From assembly GCF_051465645.1 (NCBI RefSeq), contig NZ_CP195790.1:3224001-3288000 (forward strand): 64,000 nucleotides of DNA, read 5' to 3'. Within the stretch, counting starts at the first letter, position 1, and the number at the start of each line of letters is the position of its first letter. Both the position numbers and the translations under genes were made by a program. The notes below the pieces were generated by a model. That model was not told the origin of the DNA. It did not search any database and saw only the letters and a program-made list of their open reading frames with translations. Positions 9,869-18,156 of this stretch are shown here, in pieces. The stretch is from Planctomicrobium sp051465645. Its GTDB lineage: Bacteria > Planctomycetota > Planctomycetia > Planctomycetales > Planctomycetaceae.

Positions 9869-10255
9869 CTATGACGCTGCGTCAATCACTTCTTCGTCGA
9901 CATAGATCGGAAGATGCGGACTGTAGTGTGCGGCCAGCGCAATCGCATCACTAGGGCGACTGTCGACTTCCACCAGATCCCCATCAAGGCGAATTCGGAT
10001 CACAGAGTAGTAGGTGTGCTCGACGAGATTTGTGATAATCACGTCCTGCACTTCTCCTCCCATCTCCTGAATCACATTCTTGAGAAGATCGTGTGTCAGG
10101 GGTCGAGGTGGAACATGGCCCTGCACCCGACGATCGATACTTGTTGCCTCGAAGATTCCGATCAAAATTGGAAACGAACGATCGCCATCAACTTCACGCA
10201 AGAACACGACCTGCTGGTCGTTGATCTCACTCATAATGATCCTGGCAAGTTCCAT
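9869..10255 (-). CDS. Bifunctional nuclease-family protein (DUF151)
   Basis: About 128 residues from ATG 10255. The sequence has the compact DUF151/BFN fold signature: GDRSFPILIGIFEA near the start, RPLTHDLL in the middle and the hallmark EVDSRPSDAIALA near the end. Plant and Thermotoga relatives were described as DNases/RNases; the bacterial role is unclear. The longer frame from 10321 adds 22 residues that the family does not normally have. MELARIIMSEI is the usual N-terminus, so the shorter start was chosen. Transcription runs toward the kinase terminator. Confidence 0.9.
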   Translation of the reverse strand: MELARIIMSEINDQQVVFLREVDGDRSFPILIGIFEATSIDRRVQGHVPPRPLTHDLLKNVIQEMGGEVQDVIITNLVEHTYYSVIRIRLDGDLVEVDSRPSDAIALAAHYSPHLPIYVDEEVIDAAS

Positions 10256-10511
10256 GCGGACAAGCACAGACAGTTCCCCCTTAAGACCGGTCAGTCGATC
10301 ACGAGCCGCGTGAGCAGCCATTTCACAGTTGAAATCGTTTCCGCGTGCCAGAGACCACTACTTCACTTCATTACAGAACAAACTCGAACAAGTCAGTATA
10401 GAAATGTGGATTTCACCGCGACAAGTGGACGCCCTCTTCTCCCTGCAAACAATCTTGCCCCAGCCTACACCCTGAACGTGCAACCGTGCAGACGATCCCC
10501 ATCAAAATCAA

Positions 10512-10545
10512 GAAACCTGTGCCGTAATCATCAGGCACAGGTTTC
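10512..10545 (-). terminator. Terminator after the NHL protein gene
   Basis: Perfect 12-bp arms (GAAACCTGTGCC and GGCACAGGTTTC) flank a 10-nt loop. Read on the minus strand, the stem is followed by TTGATTTTG. It lies 40 nt after the stop of the minus-strand gene. Confidence 0.75.
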
Positions 10546-10584
10546 GAACCTGAAGATTCAATTTTGCACTTTCGTGCACGTAAA

Positions 10585-11736
10585 TTAGACGCGACGCAGG
10601 AACGACAATCGCCCCTGCTCGACCCATTCCGCGACAATCAGATTGCCGTTGGCATCAAACGTTGTATCGTGCGGGTGAACAAAGCGACCATTTTTCCAAG
10701 TGTTCGGCTGGGCTCGCATTTTATAAGGGCGACCATCGAGCACCTGCGTCGTCCAGCCTTCATGGAAGCCTAGATTCGCGACGAGTTCGTTTTTGCCGTT
10801 CAGGATCGTCACTCGTGCATGCAAGTCAGCAATGACGAGAAACTCTCCCTGTGAATCAATTGCAGAGGGATAGCTGATTCCGTAAACCGAGACCGATGGA
10901 ACGGACACATCGTCGACGGTCTTTTGCTCCCCGGCCGTCCCGTTCAGATCTTTCTTATCGACTGGAACTCCCTGCACCACATTCAAGGGTTTGAGATCCA
11001 GAGAAAAGAACTGCAACCGCGAATTTGCACGGTCCGCAACAACGATTTTAGGCTGCGCCGGATCTCTGTTATCCAGCCATTGCCCATGTGGTGTTTTGAA
11101 CTGGCCGACCTTGTCCCCCAGTCCTCCCCAGGTCCGAACCCAGACTCCATCTTTATCGTACTGATGAAGATAATGTGAGCCGTAACCATCACCGACATAC
11201 AACTCGTTTGATGGCCCGAAACAGACATTTGTCGGGCTGAAGAAGTTCCGATCGTCGTAGACTCCGGCCTTCTCTGGTGCAGGCAGTTTCCAGACCAATT
11301 CCCCTTTCGTGTCGTATTTCACGACCACGCGATGAGGAGCAGTCACGGAACAGTACAGGTACTCGACGCCCCCTTCTTCACGAATGTCGATGCCGTGATT
11401 TCCGCCGGCAAACTCGGCTCCAAAGGAGCGAATGAATTTTCCTTGCGGATCAAAGACAACGACCGTATCGCAAGGTGCTTTCTCATCGCCCTGATGCGTC
11501 ACATAGACCGTTCCATCTTTCCCGATCGCAACGCCGTGAGTGTTGCGCCAGCGGATGGTGTCAGGAAGCTGGCCCCAATTGTGGTGACACTCAAACTTCC
11601 AGTCACCTTCCCCAATAATGACGGGACCTGAACCTGACTTCGATTCTCCTCGGAGAATCGCTGGAGCAAAACCTGAAGCGAGGAGCGCAGAACCGGTTTG
11701 CTTGAGAAATGTACGACGACTGGACAGCGAAGCCAC
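10585..11736 (-). CDS. Tat-exported NHL-repeat beta-propeller protein
   Basis: 383 residues. The N-terminus SSRRTFLKQTG followed by a hydrophobic stretch is a twin-arginine signal, so the folded protein is exported. The rest shows repeated NHL-type blades: THGVAIGKDGTVYVTHQG, FSPTNVCFGPSNELYVGDG, FKTPHGQWLDNRD and VHPHDTTFDANGNLIVAEW. That pattern predicts a six-bladed propeller, as in peptidylglycine lyase-like and 6-bladed TolB-like proteins. No catalytic site can be assigned. The GTG start is supported by GGGAGG five bases upstream. Similar oxidoreductase/propeller proteins are abundant in planctomycetes. Confidence 0.88.
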   Translation of the reverse strand: MASLSSRRTFLKQTGSALLASGFAPAILRGESKSGSGPVIIGEGDWKFECHHNWGQLPDTIRWRNTHGVAIGKDGTVYVTHQGDEKAPCDTVVVFDPQGKFIRSFGAEFAGGNHGIDIREEGGVEYLYCSVTAPHRVVVKYDTKGELVWKLPAPEKAGVYDDRNFFSPTNVCFGPSNELYVGDGYGSHYLHQYDKDGVWVRTWGGLGDKVGQFKTPHGQWLDNRDPAQPKIVVADRANSRLQFFSLDLKPLNVVQGVPVDKKDLNGTAGEQKTVDDVSVPSVSVYGISYPSAIDSQGEFLVIADLHARVTILNGKNELVANLGFHEGWTTQVLDGRPYKMRAQPNTWKNGRFVHPHDTTFDANGNLIVAEWVEQGRLSFLRRV

Positions 11737-12375
11737 ACGTGCCTCCCGAAGAAATGAGAGCGAAGGGAATTGGCTCTATGATAAACGATGAAAATCAACT
11801 TGAGCAGAGAAAAGTTTCAACAACTTAACATTAAGACGATTGGCGTATCGAAGAGTCGCGGCAAACCAGTTGAATCGACCTGAGAATTCACGCCAAATTC
11901 ATATGACTCATTTTGCATCCTGAAACCGAGATCTTCAGGACCAGGTGACCACCACCCTGCCGCATCACTGAACGAATTGTTCCAGAACAACCAACCTGCT
12001 TTTTGCCCAGTGACAAACGTCGACCAAAGAACCTTCAGAACCACGGCGTTCCTCAACTGGTTGACTTGAATGTGAGACACCCAAGTCACGGGAATCGGAA
12101 CGCTAATGATTGGCGACTTTCAATCACGAACACTCCGTGATCACGAATCGCATTTAAAAGCAAAGCCGTTCAGGACAACAACAGCAATCTGGCAGCAAAT
12201 TCAACCTGATCAACGGGATATCGCTTTTGAGGGAGTCGCGTTTTCACTTTCCCTGCCACCGCCCCAAGAGATGCCACGAACCACAGAACAGGGATTCCAC
12301 GCACACATCAACGCGACTCCATGTGGTCTTCCCCATCAGCACGACACGCATTAACAGAAGGAAACATAAATCAGG
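11737..12375. other. 639-nt gap with no supportable gene
   Basis: Two open frames of 80-90 codons exist (11817-12089 minus; 12106-12354 plus). Neither has a recognisable domain or a good ribosome binding site. I see no hairpin terminator or strong promoter. Confidence 0.35.
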
Positions 12376-13437
12376 TTACGGCTTCTTCTGCGCTTCAGCG
12401 TAAATCTGATCGAACAGGCCACCTTCCGCAAAGAACTTCTTCTGCACGGAATCCCAGCCATCCGCGAAATCCGTAATCGTAAACATCTTCATGGAAGGAA
12501 AATGCTCTGCGTGCGCGGCCAGCACTTCGGGATCACTCGGGCGAAAGTGATGCTTCGCAATGATTTCCTGACCAGAACGGGTATAGAGATAGCTCAGGTA
12601 GGCTTTCGCGTGCCCCCGCGTCCCCTTCACATCAACAATTGCATCGACGATCGCGACATGGGGCTCATGTAGAATGCTCTGTTTCGGGTACACAATCTCC
12701 AGTGCCCCCGCAGACTCTTCCACTTCCAACCAGGCCTCACTCTCCAGAGCAATGTGAACATCGCCAATTCCCTTTTGAGCGAACGTGCTGGTCGCCCCAC
12801 GAGCTCCTGTATCGAGTACCGGAACGCGATGATAAAGATCTGCAACAAACTTCCTGGCGTCCTCTTCGGTTCCACCTGACGCGATCACATTTCCCCACGC
12901 CGCGAGCAGACTCAGCTTTCCGTTTCCGGAGGTCTTCGGATTCGGGGTCACAATCCCCACATCCCCAACCAAAAGATCTTTCCAATCCTTGATCCCCTTT
13001 GGATTCCCTTTTCGAACAACAAACACAACCGTCGAGGTGTACGGCAGCGAGCGATTCGGAAACTCGTCTTCCCAGCCAGCCTTCATCATTCCTTTTTTAT
13101 GGATGACATTCGTGTCAGACCAGATCGACAACGTGGCAACATCCGCTTCCAACCCATCAATCACCGCTCGCGCCTGACTTCCAGACGCCCCATGTGACTG
13201 CAGAATCGACAATCGGATTCCCGTCTCCTTTTCATACGCGGGAATGAATGCGAGGTTCACATCCTTCCACAGCTCACGAGTTGGGTCGTAGGACACATTC
13301 AGTAACTGATGCGACTTTGGCTTTGCGCCGAAGCATCCCAGCCCTGTCAGAAGTAGCACGAAGGCACCCGCAGTGAGTCCTGCTGTCCGCCAAATTCCGA
13401 AACGCCCGCGACAAGCTCGCATGAAAGACATCTGCAT
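12376..13437 (-). CDS. Sulfate/thiosulfate-binding lipoprotein (Sbp/CysP-like)
   Basis: 353 residues. The N-terminal hydrophobic helix ends in LTGLGC, a lipobox, so the protein is probably a lipoprotein. The mature part matches the sulfate/thiosulfate periplasmic-binding family: NVSYDPTRELW, SHGASGSQARAV, LEADVATLSIWSD, VTPNPKTSGNGK and GARGATSTFAQ. These proteins hand oxyanions to the CysTWA ABC importer. No permease or ATPase gene is adjacent; the upstream neighbour is L31 on the other strand. It is therefore an orphan here, with transporter genes presumably elsewhere. Several in-frame Met codons near the start (residues 1, 3, 6) make the exact start uncertain. Confidence 0.9.
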   Translation of the reverse strand: MQMSFMRACRGRFGIWRTAGLTAGAFVLLLTGLGCFGAKPKSHQLLNVSYDPTRELWKDVNLAFIPAYEKETGIRLSILQSHGASGSQARAVIDGLEADVATLSIWSDTNVIHKKGMMKAGWEDEFPNRSLPYTSTVVFVVRKGNPKGIKDWKDLLVGDVGIVTPNPKTSGNGKLSLLAAWGNVIASGGTEEDARKFVADLYHRVPVLDTGARGATSTFAQKGIGDVHIALESEAWLEVEESAGALEIVYPKQSILHEPHVAIVDAIVDVKGTRGHAKAYLSYLYTRSGQEIIAKHHFRPSDPEVLAAHAEHFPSMKMFTITDFADGWDSVQKKFFAEGGLFDQIYAEAQKKP

Positions 13438-13823
13438 GGTGCCCTGACCCGTTGAACCGTTCTTAAAACAACGACAAGGTGAGTAGTCTTTATGCCAAAT
13501 TTCGTTCTGTCAAGGAGAGGCGAACGGAGAGCACCGCGAAAATCATGAGGAAGACAGAACGTAAACCACTCCACTCTCGCCATTTACGTAAACCACAGAA
13601 AACATTTCGCTTGTATTGCTGAGAAAGTAGCGTCGAACTACAATCTCTCGCTTCGCCGAGGTCCACCAGCTTTGCTGCGTGGCACCTTTCGCCTCTGAGA
13701 GCGAATTGCTCGAAGTGCGTTCAAACGGCAATGATTTCGATTGGCAAAATTCCTGGCTCTGCACTGCCTAATTCCGGCAGGACACAACCAGATGATGCTC
13801 TAGAAACGAACTTGGTCGGATCA
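13438..13823. other. 386-nt divergent gap upstream of the L31 gene
   Basis: It lies between the divergent sulfate-binding and L31 genes, so promoters for both must be here, but I cannot place a convincing -35/-10 pair. No gene is supported. Confidence 0.35.
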
Positions 13824-14087
13824 ATGAAAGACGGCATTCACCCAAAATACCAGCGAGTCGTATTTCACGACGTCGGTGCTGATTACAAGTTTCTGACGGC
13901 ATCAACGATGTCATCAAAAGAAACGATCCAGTGGGAAGACGGGAAAGAATACCCGCTGATCACTGTCGACATCAGCTCCGCTTCACACCCGTTCTTCACC
14001 GGGAAACTGAAGTACGTCGACAGCGCTGGTCGTGTCGAAAAGTTCCAGAAGAAATACAACTGGGCCAAGAAAGAAGAGCAGGCGTAA
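13824..14087 (+). CDS. rpmE2: 50S ribosomal protein L31, type B
   Basis: 87 residues from ATG 13824, matching type B L31: MKDGIHPKYQ at the start, ISSASHPFFTG in the middle and VEKFQKKY near the end. The protein has no cysteine at all, so it is the zinc-independent form that in other bacteria replaces zinc-binding L31 under zinc limitation. The open frame extends upstream to 13731, but those residues do not fit the family. It is followed by its own strong terminator and then by prfA, a common order in bacteria. No Zur-box-like palindrome was recognised upstream. Confidence 0.95.
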   Translation: MKDGIHPKYQRVVFHDVGADYKFLTASTMSSKETIQWEDGKEYPLITVDISSASHPFFTGKLKYVDSAGRVEKFQKKYNWAKKEEQA

Positions 14088-14140
14088 ATCGCCTGGCGGA
14101 AGCGTTCCACGCTCCGGCCTTCAATTTGACTCTCGCATCA

Positions 14141-14174
14141 GGACGCTTCCAATTTTCAGAGGAAGCGTCCTTTT
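14141..14174 (+). terminator. Terminator after the L31 gene
   Basis: Perfect 10-bp arms (GGACGCTTCC and GGAAGCGTCC) flank a 10-nt loop, followed directly by TTTT. It separates L31 from the prfA transcript. Confidence 0.88.
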
Positions 14175-14571
14175 GTCGCTTCGAATCAGCAGTATGGCGG
14201 GATATTATTCCTGAAATGCCATTGATGTCGTTGCAGACAAGGCGGTCGATTCCGGAACACTCCGGGGACGACCAACCGAAATCGAGCGATCGAAGACCAC
14301 TGACTCGAACTCTATTGCTTCAGATATGGCAACTCCGCTGAACTACGTTGCCGTTGTCCTTTTGCAAGAATAAGAAATGATTTCAGGTTTGTTTCACCGT
14401 CCATTCCATTAGTGCCGCTCACTCATTCACCTGACCAATCGGCAGGCGTGTCATGTCGCAGCCCAATGGCCCGACACACGTCACTAATGACAAGAGTTTG
14501 TACTACCACTGCGATGGACGAGACACATTTCAGCTGTCTGCCCACTTCGCTTTCGAAATGGATGAAGAAAC
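14175..14571. other. Leader region upstream of prfA
   Basis: About 400 nt between the L31 terminator and prfA. It should hold the promoter of the prfA-prmC-murA group, although none stands out. A possible 48-codon reading frame begins at 14453. Confidence 0.35.
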
Positions 14572-14599
14572 ATGTTTCCCAGCCTTGAAATCAAATTGA
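14453..14599 (+). CDS. Possible 48-codon small ORF overlapping the prfA start
   Basis: An ATG at 14453, preceded by GGCAGG about 6 nt upstream, opens a 48-residue frame that stops at 14597-14599, 28 nt inside prfA in another frame. The product contains LYYHCDGRDTFQLS and a second Cys near the end. I recognise no family. It could be a leader peptide translationally coupled to prfA or a chance frame; codon use cannot be judged at this length. Very tentative. Confidence 0.22.
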   Translation: MSQPNGPTHVTNDKSLYYHCDGRDTFQLSAHFAFEMDEETCFPALKSN

Positions 14600-15642
14600 A
14601 ACGCTTCGAGGACCTTGAACTGCAACTGCAGGATCCTGAGATCCTTTCTAGCCCGTCGAAGCTTGTTGAAATTCAGCGTGAGTATGGCGGCCTGCGAAAA
14701 GTTGCCTCATCGGTCCGCAGCTATCACCAACTCATCGACGACATCGCCGCTGCACAGGAGATGCTGGACTCGGAATCTGATCCTGCTTCACGTGCCTATG
14801 CCAAGCAGGAGTTGAAAGATCTCGAAGTCAAGCGAGATGAACTTCAGACTGAACTGGAAGACATTGTCACCGCGGGCGACTCAATCACACGCGGCGGCCT
14901 GATCATGGAAATCCGCGCCGGAACAGGGGGCGAAGAAGCCGCACTGTTCGCAGGCAACCTCTTCGAAATGTACTCGCGCTATGTGGAAAATCGCGGGTGG
15001 AAGATGGAGTTGATGGAATCCTATCCTTCAGAAATGGGTGGGTTCAAAGAAATCACTTTCTCCGTGACGGGAGAAGGCGCCTTCCACGAATTGCAGTTCG
15101 AAAGCGGTGGACACCGCGTTCAGCGTGTGCCGGAAACCGAGGCACAAGGTCGCGTACACACCAGTGCGGCGACTGTTGCCGTGCTGCCGGAAGCAAGCGA
15201 AGTCGAACTTGTCATCCGCGACGAAGATTTGCAGATCGACACCATGCGAGCTGGCGGCCCCGGTGGACAGAAAGTCAATAAGACGGAGAGTGCCGTTCGT
15301 ATCACCCACATTCCAACCGGCGTCGTTGTGAAGTGTCAGGACGAAAAGAGCCAGCACAAAAACAAAGCCAAAGCGATGCGTGTTCTTCGCTCCCGAATTC
15401 TGGAAGCCCAGCAGCGAAAAGCGGCCGAAGAACGAGCCAGCCAACGTCGAACGCTGATCGGCTCAGGCGACCGCAGCGAACGTATCCGAACCTACAACTT
15501 CCCTCAGGGACGCTGTACCGATCACCGCATCGGGCTGACGATCTATAAACTCGACCAGATCATGATGGGTGGACTCGACGAGTTAATCGCCTCCATGTTG
15601 GAGTTTGACCGCCAGGAACGTCTTAAAGGGGGCGTTTCGTAA
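14572..15642 (+). CDS. prfA: Peptide chain release factor 1
   Basis: 356 residues, the usual RF1 length. The GGQ motif that triggers peptidyl-tRNA hydrolysis is at 231-233 within GGPGGQKVNKTESAV. The codon-recognition region around HELQFESGGHRVQRVP and the C-terminal domain RSERIRTYNFPQGR are intact. RF1 releases finished proteins at UAA and UAG. The downstream prmC encodes the enzyme that methylates the Gln of this GGQ, a widely conserved pairing. The gap to prmC is 130-170 nt depending on the prmC start. Confidence 0.98.
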   Translation: MFPSLEIKLKRFEDLELQLQDPEILSSPSKLVEIQREYGGLRKVASSVRSYHQLIDDIAAAQEMLDSESDPASRAYAKQELKDLEVKRDELQTELEDIVTAGDSITRGGLIMEIRAGTGGEEAALFAGNLFEMYSRYVENRGWKMELMESYPSEMGGFKEITFSVTGEGAFHELQFESGGHRVQRVPETEAQGRVHTSAATVAVLPEASEVELVIRDEDLQIDTMRAGGPGGQKVNKTESAVRITHIPTGVVVKCQDEKSQHKNKAKAMRVLRSRILEAQQRKAAEERASQRRTLIGSGDRSERIRTYNFPQGRCTDHRIGLTIYKLDQIMMGGLDELIASMLEFDRQERLKGGVS

Positions 15643-15816
15643 GCCGTTCAGGTTACAATCACTCTCGGCTCGCACCGTTTCTCGGCATCAAGTTCTCTCT
15701 GTTAAATTCCGGCACCGACTCGAACTGTGGAGACAGAATCGAGTCCGCCAATAGAATGACACTACTTCGAGTAGATGACAGAGAGACGTTCACCACGCTC
15801 AGGGAAGGAACAAATC

Positions 15817-16701
15817 GTGTCGACCGGAGTCGCCAGTGAAGAACCTTGGACAGTCAAACGCATTCTCGACTGGACGATCAGCTTCCTGAAAGAAAAGGGA
15901 AGTGAAAGTCCGCGACTGGATGCGGAAGTGTTGCTGGCCCACTCTCGAAAATGCCATCGAATTCAGCTCTACACTCAATTCGATCAACCACTAACCGACG
16001 AGCAGCGGGCCACCATGCGGGATCTGGTGAAACGGCGTGCCGCACACGAGCCAGTCGCTTATCTCGTAGGTCACAAAGATTTCTTCAGCTTGGATTTCAT
16101 CGTTCGGCCGGGTGTGTTTATCCCTCGACCAGACACCGAAATTCTGGTCATGGCCACACTGGATGCATTGAAGGAAGTTCCGGCACCAGCCGCTGTTTTG
16201 GAACTCTGTGCTGGTTCCGGGTGCGTTCCGATTTCCATCGCAAAGAACCTGACAAGTGCTCAGGTGACGACCGTCGAGAAGAATCCCGACGTTGCGAAAA
16301 TCACGCAGGAAAACATTGATAAGCACGCGGTCGGCGATCGCGTGCAATTGCTCATTGGCGATTTGTTCACACCGGTCCCTAAGGGCAAACTGTTCGACGT
16401 TGTCACCAGTAATCCTCCGTATGTTCAGCGAGCCGAGATCGCAGAACTCGCCCCGGACATTCGTGACCATGAACCGCATCTGGCACTCGATGGAGGCCCG
16501 GACGGTCTGGACGTGATCCGCCGTCTTGCAGCACAATCTCCGGAATACCTGAAACCGGGTGGATGGCTGATGTTTGAGCTGAGTCCGGAACAGGCTCAGG
16601 ACGGGATGCAGATTTTGAACGAAGCCGGATATACTGAGGTGGGCGTCAAGAATGACCTGAGCGGTCAAGCCAGAGTCGTCGTCGGTCGAAAGCCAAAGTA
16701 A
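15817..16701 (+). CDS. prmC: Release factor glutamine N5-methyltransferase
   Basis: About 294 residues from GTG 15817. PrmC/HemK uses S-adenosylmethionine to methylate the GGQ glutamine of release factors. The N-terminal helical substrate domain includes SPRLDAEVLLAH. The Rossmann domain has the SAM loop LELCAGSGCVPISIA (about residues 128-142), and the catalytic NPPY motif lies about 199-202. GTG 15817 is preferred because AGGGAAGGAA lies 6 nt upstream. The ATG at 15775 would add 14 residues and has no ribosome binding site. MurA follows 35 nt downstream, probably in the same transcript. Confidence 0.95.
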   Translation: MSTGVASEEPWTVKRILDWTISFLKEKGSESPRLDAEVLLAHSRKCHRIQLYTQFDQPLTDEQRATMRDLVKRRAAHEPVAYLVGHKDFFSLDFIVRPGVFIPRPDTEILVMATLDALKEVPAPAAVLELCAGSGCVPISIAKNLTSAQVTTVEKNPDVAKITQENIDKHAVGDRVQLLIGDLFTPVPKGKLFDVVTSNPPYVQRAEIAELAPDIRDHEPHLALDGGPDGLDVIRRLAAQSPEYLKPGGWLMFELSPEQAQDGMQILNEAGYTEVGVKNDLSGQARVVVGRKPK

Positions 16702-16736
16702 CCGACAAACCAAATCAGTGCGAAGGGATTCGCCGC

Positions 16737-18128
16737 ATGGATATGTTCGTCATACAAGGAGGAGCGAAGCTCTCTGGCCGGATATCGGTTAGTGGGTCAA
16801 AAAACGCGACTCTGCCGATCATGGCTGCGGCGCTTGCGACTGATGGCGAAACACGCCTGAGCAACGTCCCGGATCTGGTCGATGTGCGAACCCTCTCGAA
16901 GCTTCTGCAATCACTGGGAATGTCCGTTGAAAGGTCTGCCCCAGGAACACTTTCCCTGCAACTGCAGCACGATGCCTCATCAACCGCAGACTACAATCTC
17001 GTACGCCAGATGCGAGCCAGCGTTTGCGTGTTAGGTCCGCTTCTTGCGAAACGTGGACATGCCTGCGTTTCATTGCCGGGTGGCTGCAACATCGGGCATC
17101 GCCCTATCGACCTGCACCTCAAGGGACTGGCGGCACTGGGTGCAAAGATCGATGTTCGCGGGGGGTATGTTCACGCCACAGCGAAGCAGTTGCGAGGCAC
17201 ATCGATTTTCTTGGGCGGACTGAACGGAAGCACCGTCACCGGCACCTGCAACGTGATGACGGCAGCGACACTCGCCAAGGGAACCACTGTCATCACAGCC
17301 GCGGCATGCGAACCTGAGGTCGTTGCGCTCGCTGATGTCCTGAATCTGATGGGAGCCATGATCACCGGCCAGGGAACTCCGCGTATCGAGATCGAAGGAG
17401 TCGACCATCTTCAGGGAACACAGGCCGAGATGATTCCCGATCGCGTGGAAGCCGCAACTCTACTGATCGCCGCGGCCATCACCAGAGGCTCGGTTACTCT
17501 CGACAAGGTGAATGCCTCTCATCTGACAGCAGTCCTTGATGTGCTGGCACAGGCTGGCTGTCGAATCATCCAGTCAGACCAAACGATTTCCCTGCAATCC
17601 AGCGACGACCTGCAGCCAGTTGATTTCACAGCTCTGCCCTACCCAGGTGTCCCGACAGACACTCAGGCTCAACTCATGGCACTGGCCTGCACGCTCTCCG
17701 GGACAAGCATCATTCACGATCAGGTATTTCCAGATCGCTTTATGCATGTGTCCGAACTCTGTCGCATGGGCGCGCAGATCCGCCAGCAGGGTGCGACCGC
17801 AATTGTTTCCGGTATTCCGCAACTGACCGGCACTGAGGTCATGGCATCCGATTTGAGAGCCAGTGCCGCACTGGTGATTGCTGGACTGGCTGCTCAGGGA
17901 GAAACAACGATTCGCAGCATCCATCATCTTGATCGAGGGTACGAACGTCTCGAAGCGAAGTTCTGTGCACTGGGAGCAAATGTTGTGCGGACTGCCGACG
18001 CGCAGGTTTCCACATTGAAGTCCCCTGCATCGCAGTTCAGTGAACCGCAACTGATCGCCGAACCCCATTTTAATCTGGTGCGGACTTCGCAAACGGAAGC
18101 CGCCGACGAACAGAAACGCTCGGCATAG
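16737..18128 (+). CDS. murA: UDP-N-acetylglucosamine 1-carboxyvinyltransferase
   Basis: 463 residues. MurA transfers enolpyruvate from PEP to UDP-GlcNAc in the first committed step of peptidoglycan synthesis. Lys22-Asn23 in SGSKNATLP and the fosfomycin-target Cys117 in LPGGCNIGHRPIDLHL are present, so it should be active and fosfomycin-sensitive. The C-terminus is about 40 residues longer than typical MurA (about 420). The extension (from about residue 420) is hydrophilic with no recognised domain. This gene supports a peptidoglycan wall in this planctomycete. It converges with the DUF6268 gene, and a hairpin spans both stop codons. Confidence 0.97.
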   Translation: MDMFVIQGGAKLSGRISVSGSKNATLPIMAAALATDGETRLSNVPDLVDVRTLSKLLQSLGMSVERSAPGTLSLQLQHDASSTADYNLVRQMRASVCVLGPLLAKRGHACVSLPGGCNIGHRPIDLHLKGLAALGAKIDVRGGYVHATAKQLRGTSIFLGGLNGSTVTGTCNVMTAATLAKGTTVITAAACEPEVVALADVLNLMGAMITGQGTPRIEIEGVDHLQGTQAEMIPDRVEAATLLIAAAITRGSVTLDKVNASHLTAVLDVLAQAGCRIIQSDQTISLQSSDDLQPVDFTALPYPGVPTDTQAQLMALACTLSGTSIIHDQVFPDRFMHVSELCRMGAQIRQQGATAIVSGIPQLTGTEVMASDLRASAALVIAGLAAQGETTIRSIHHLDRGYERLEAKFCALGANVVRTADAQVSTLKSPASQFSEPQLIAEPHFNLVRTSQTEAADEQKRSA

Positions 18129-18156
18129 ACCTCTCCGGATCAGCTGATTCGGTCTA
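18126..18156. terminator. Symmetric hairpin spanning both stop codons of convergent genes
   Basis: TAGACC at 18126-18131 and GGTCTA at 18151-18156 enclose the near-palindrome CCGGATCAGCTGATTCGG. The outer TAG on each strand is the stop codon of murA (plus) and of the DUF6268 gene (minus). There is no long T-run, so the hairpin may act as a 3'-end stabiliser or a weak bidirectional terminator. Confidence 0.5.

Noticed and set aside
11817..12089. 90-codon Trp-rich frame on the minus strand
   Set aside because: No recognisable domain, no ribosome site and no conserved motif; kept only as a note in the gap entry.
15991..16713. 240-codon antisense frame over prmC
   Set aside because: prmC has a full set of SAM and NPPY motifs; the antisense frame has none.
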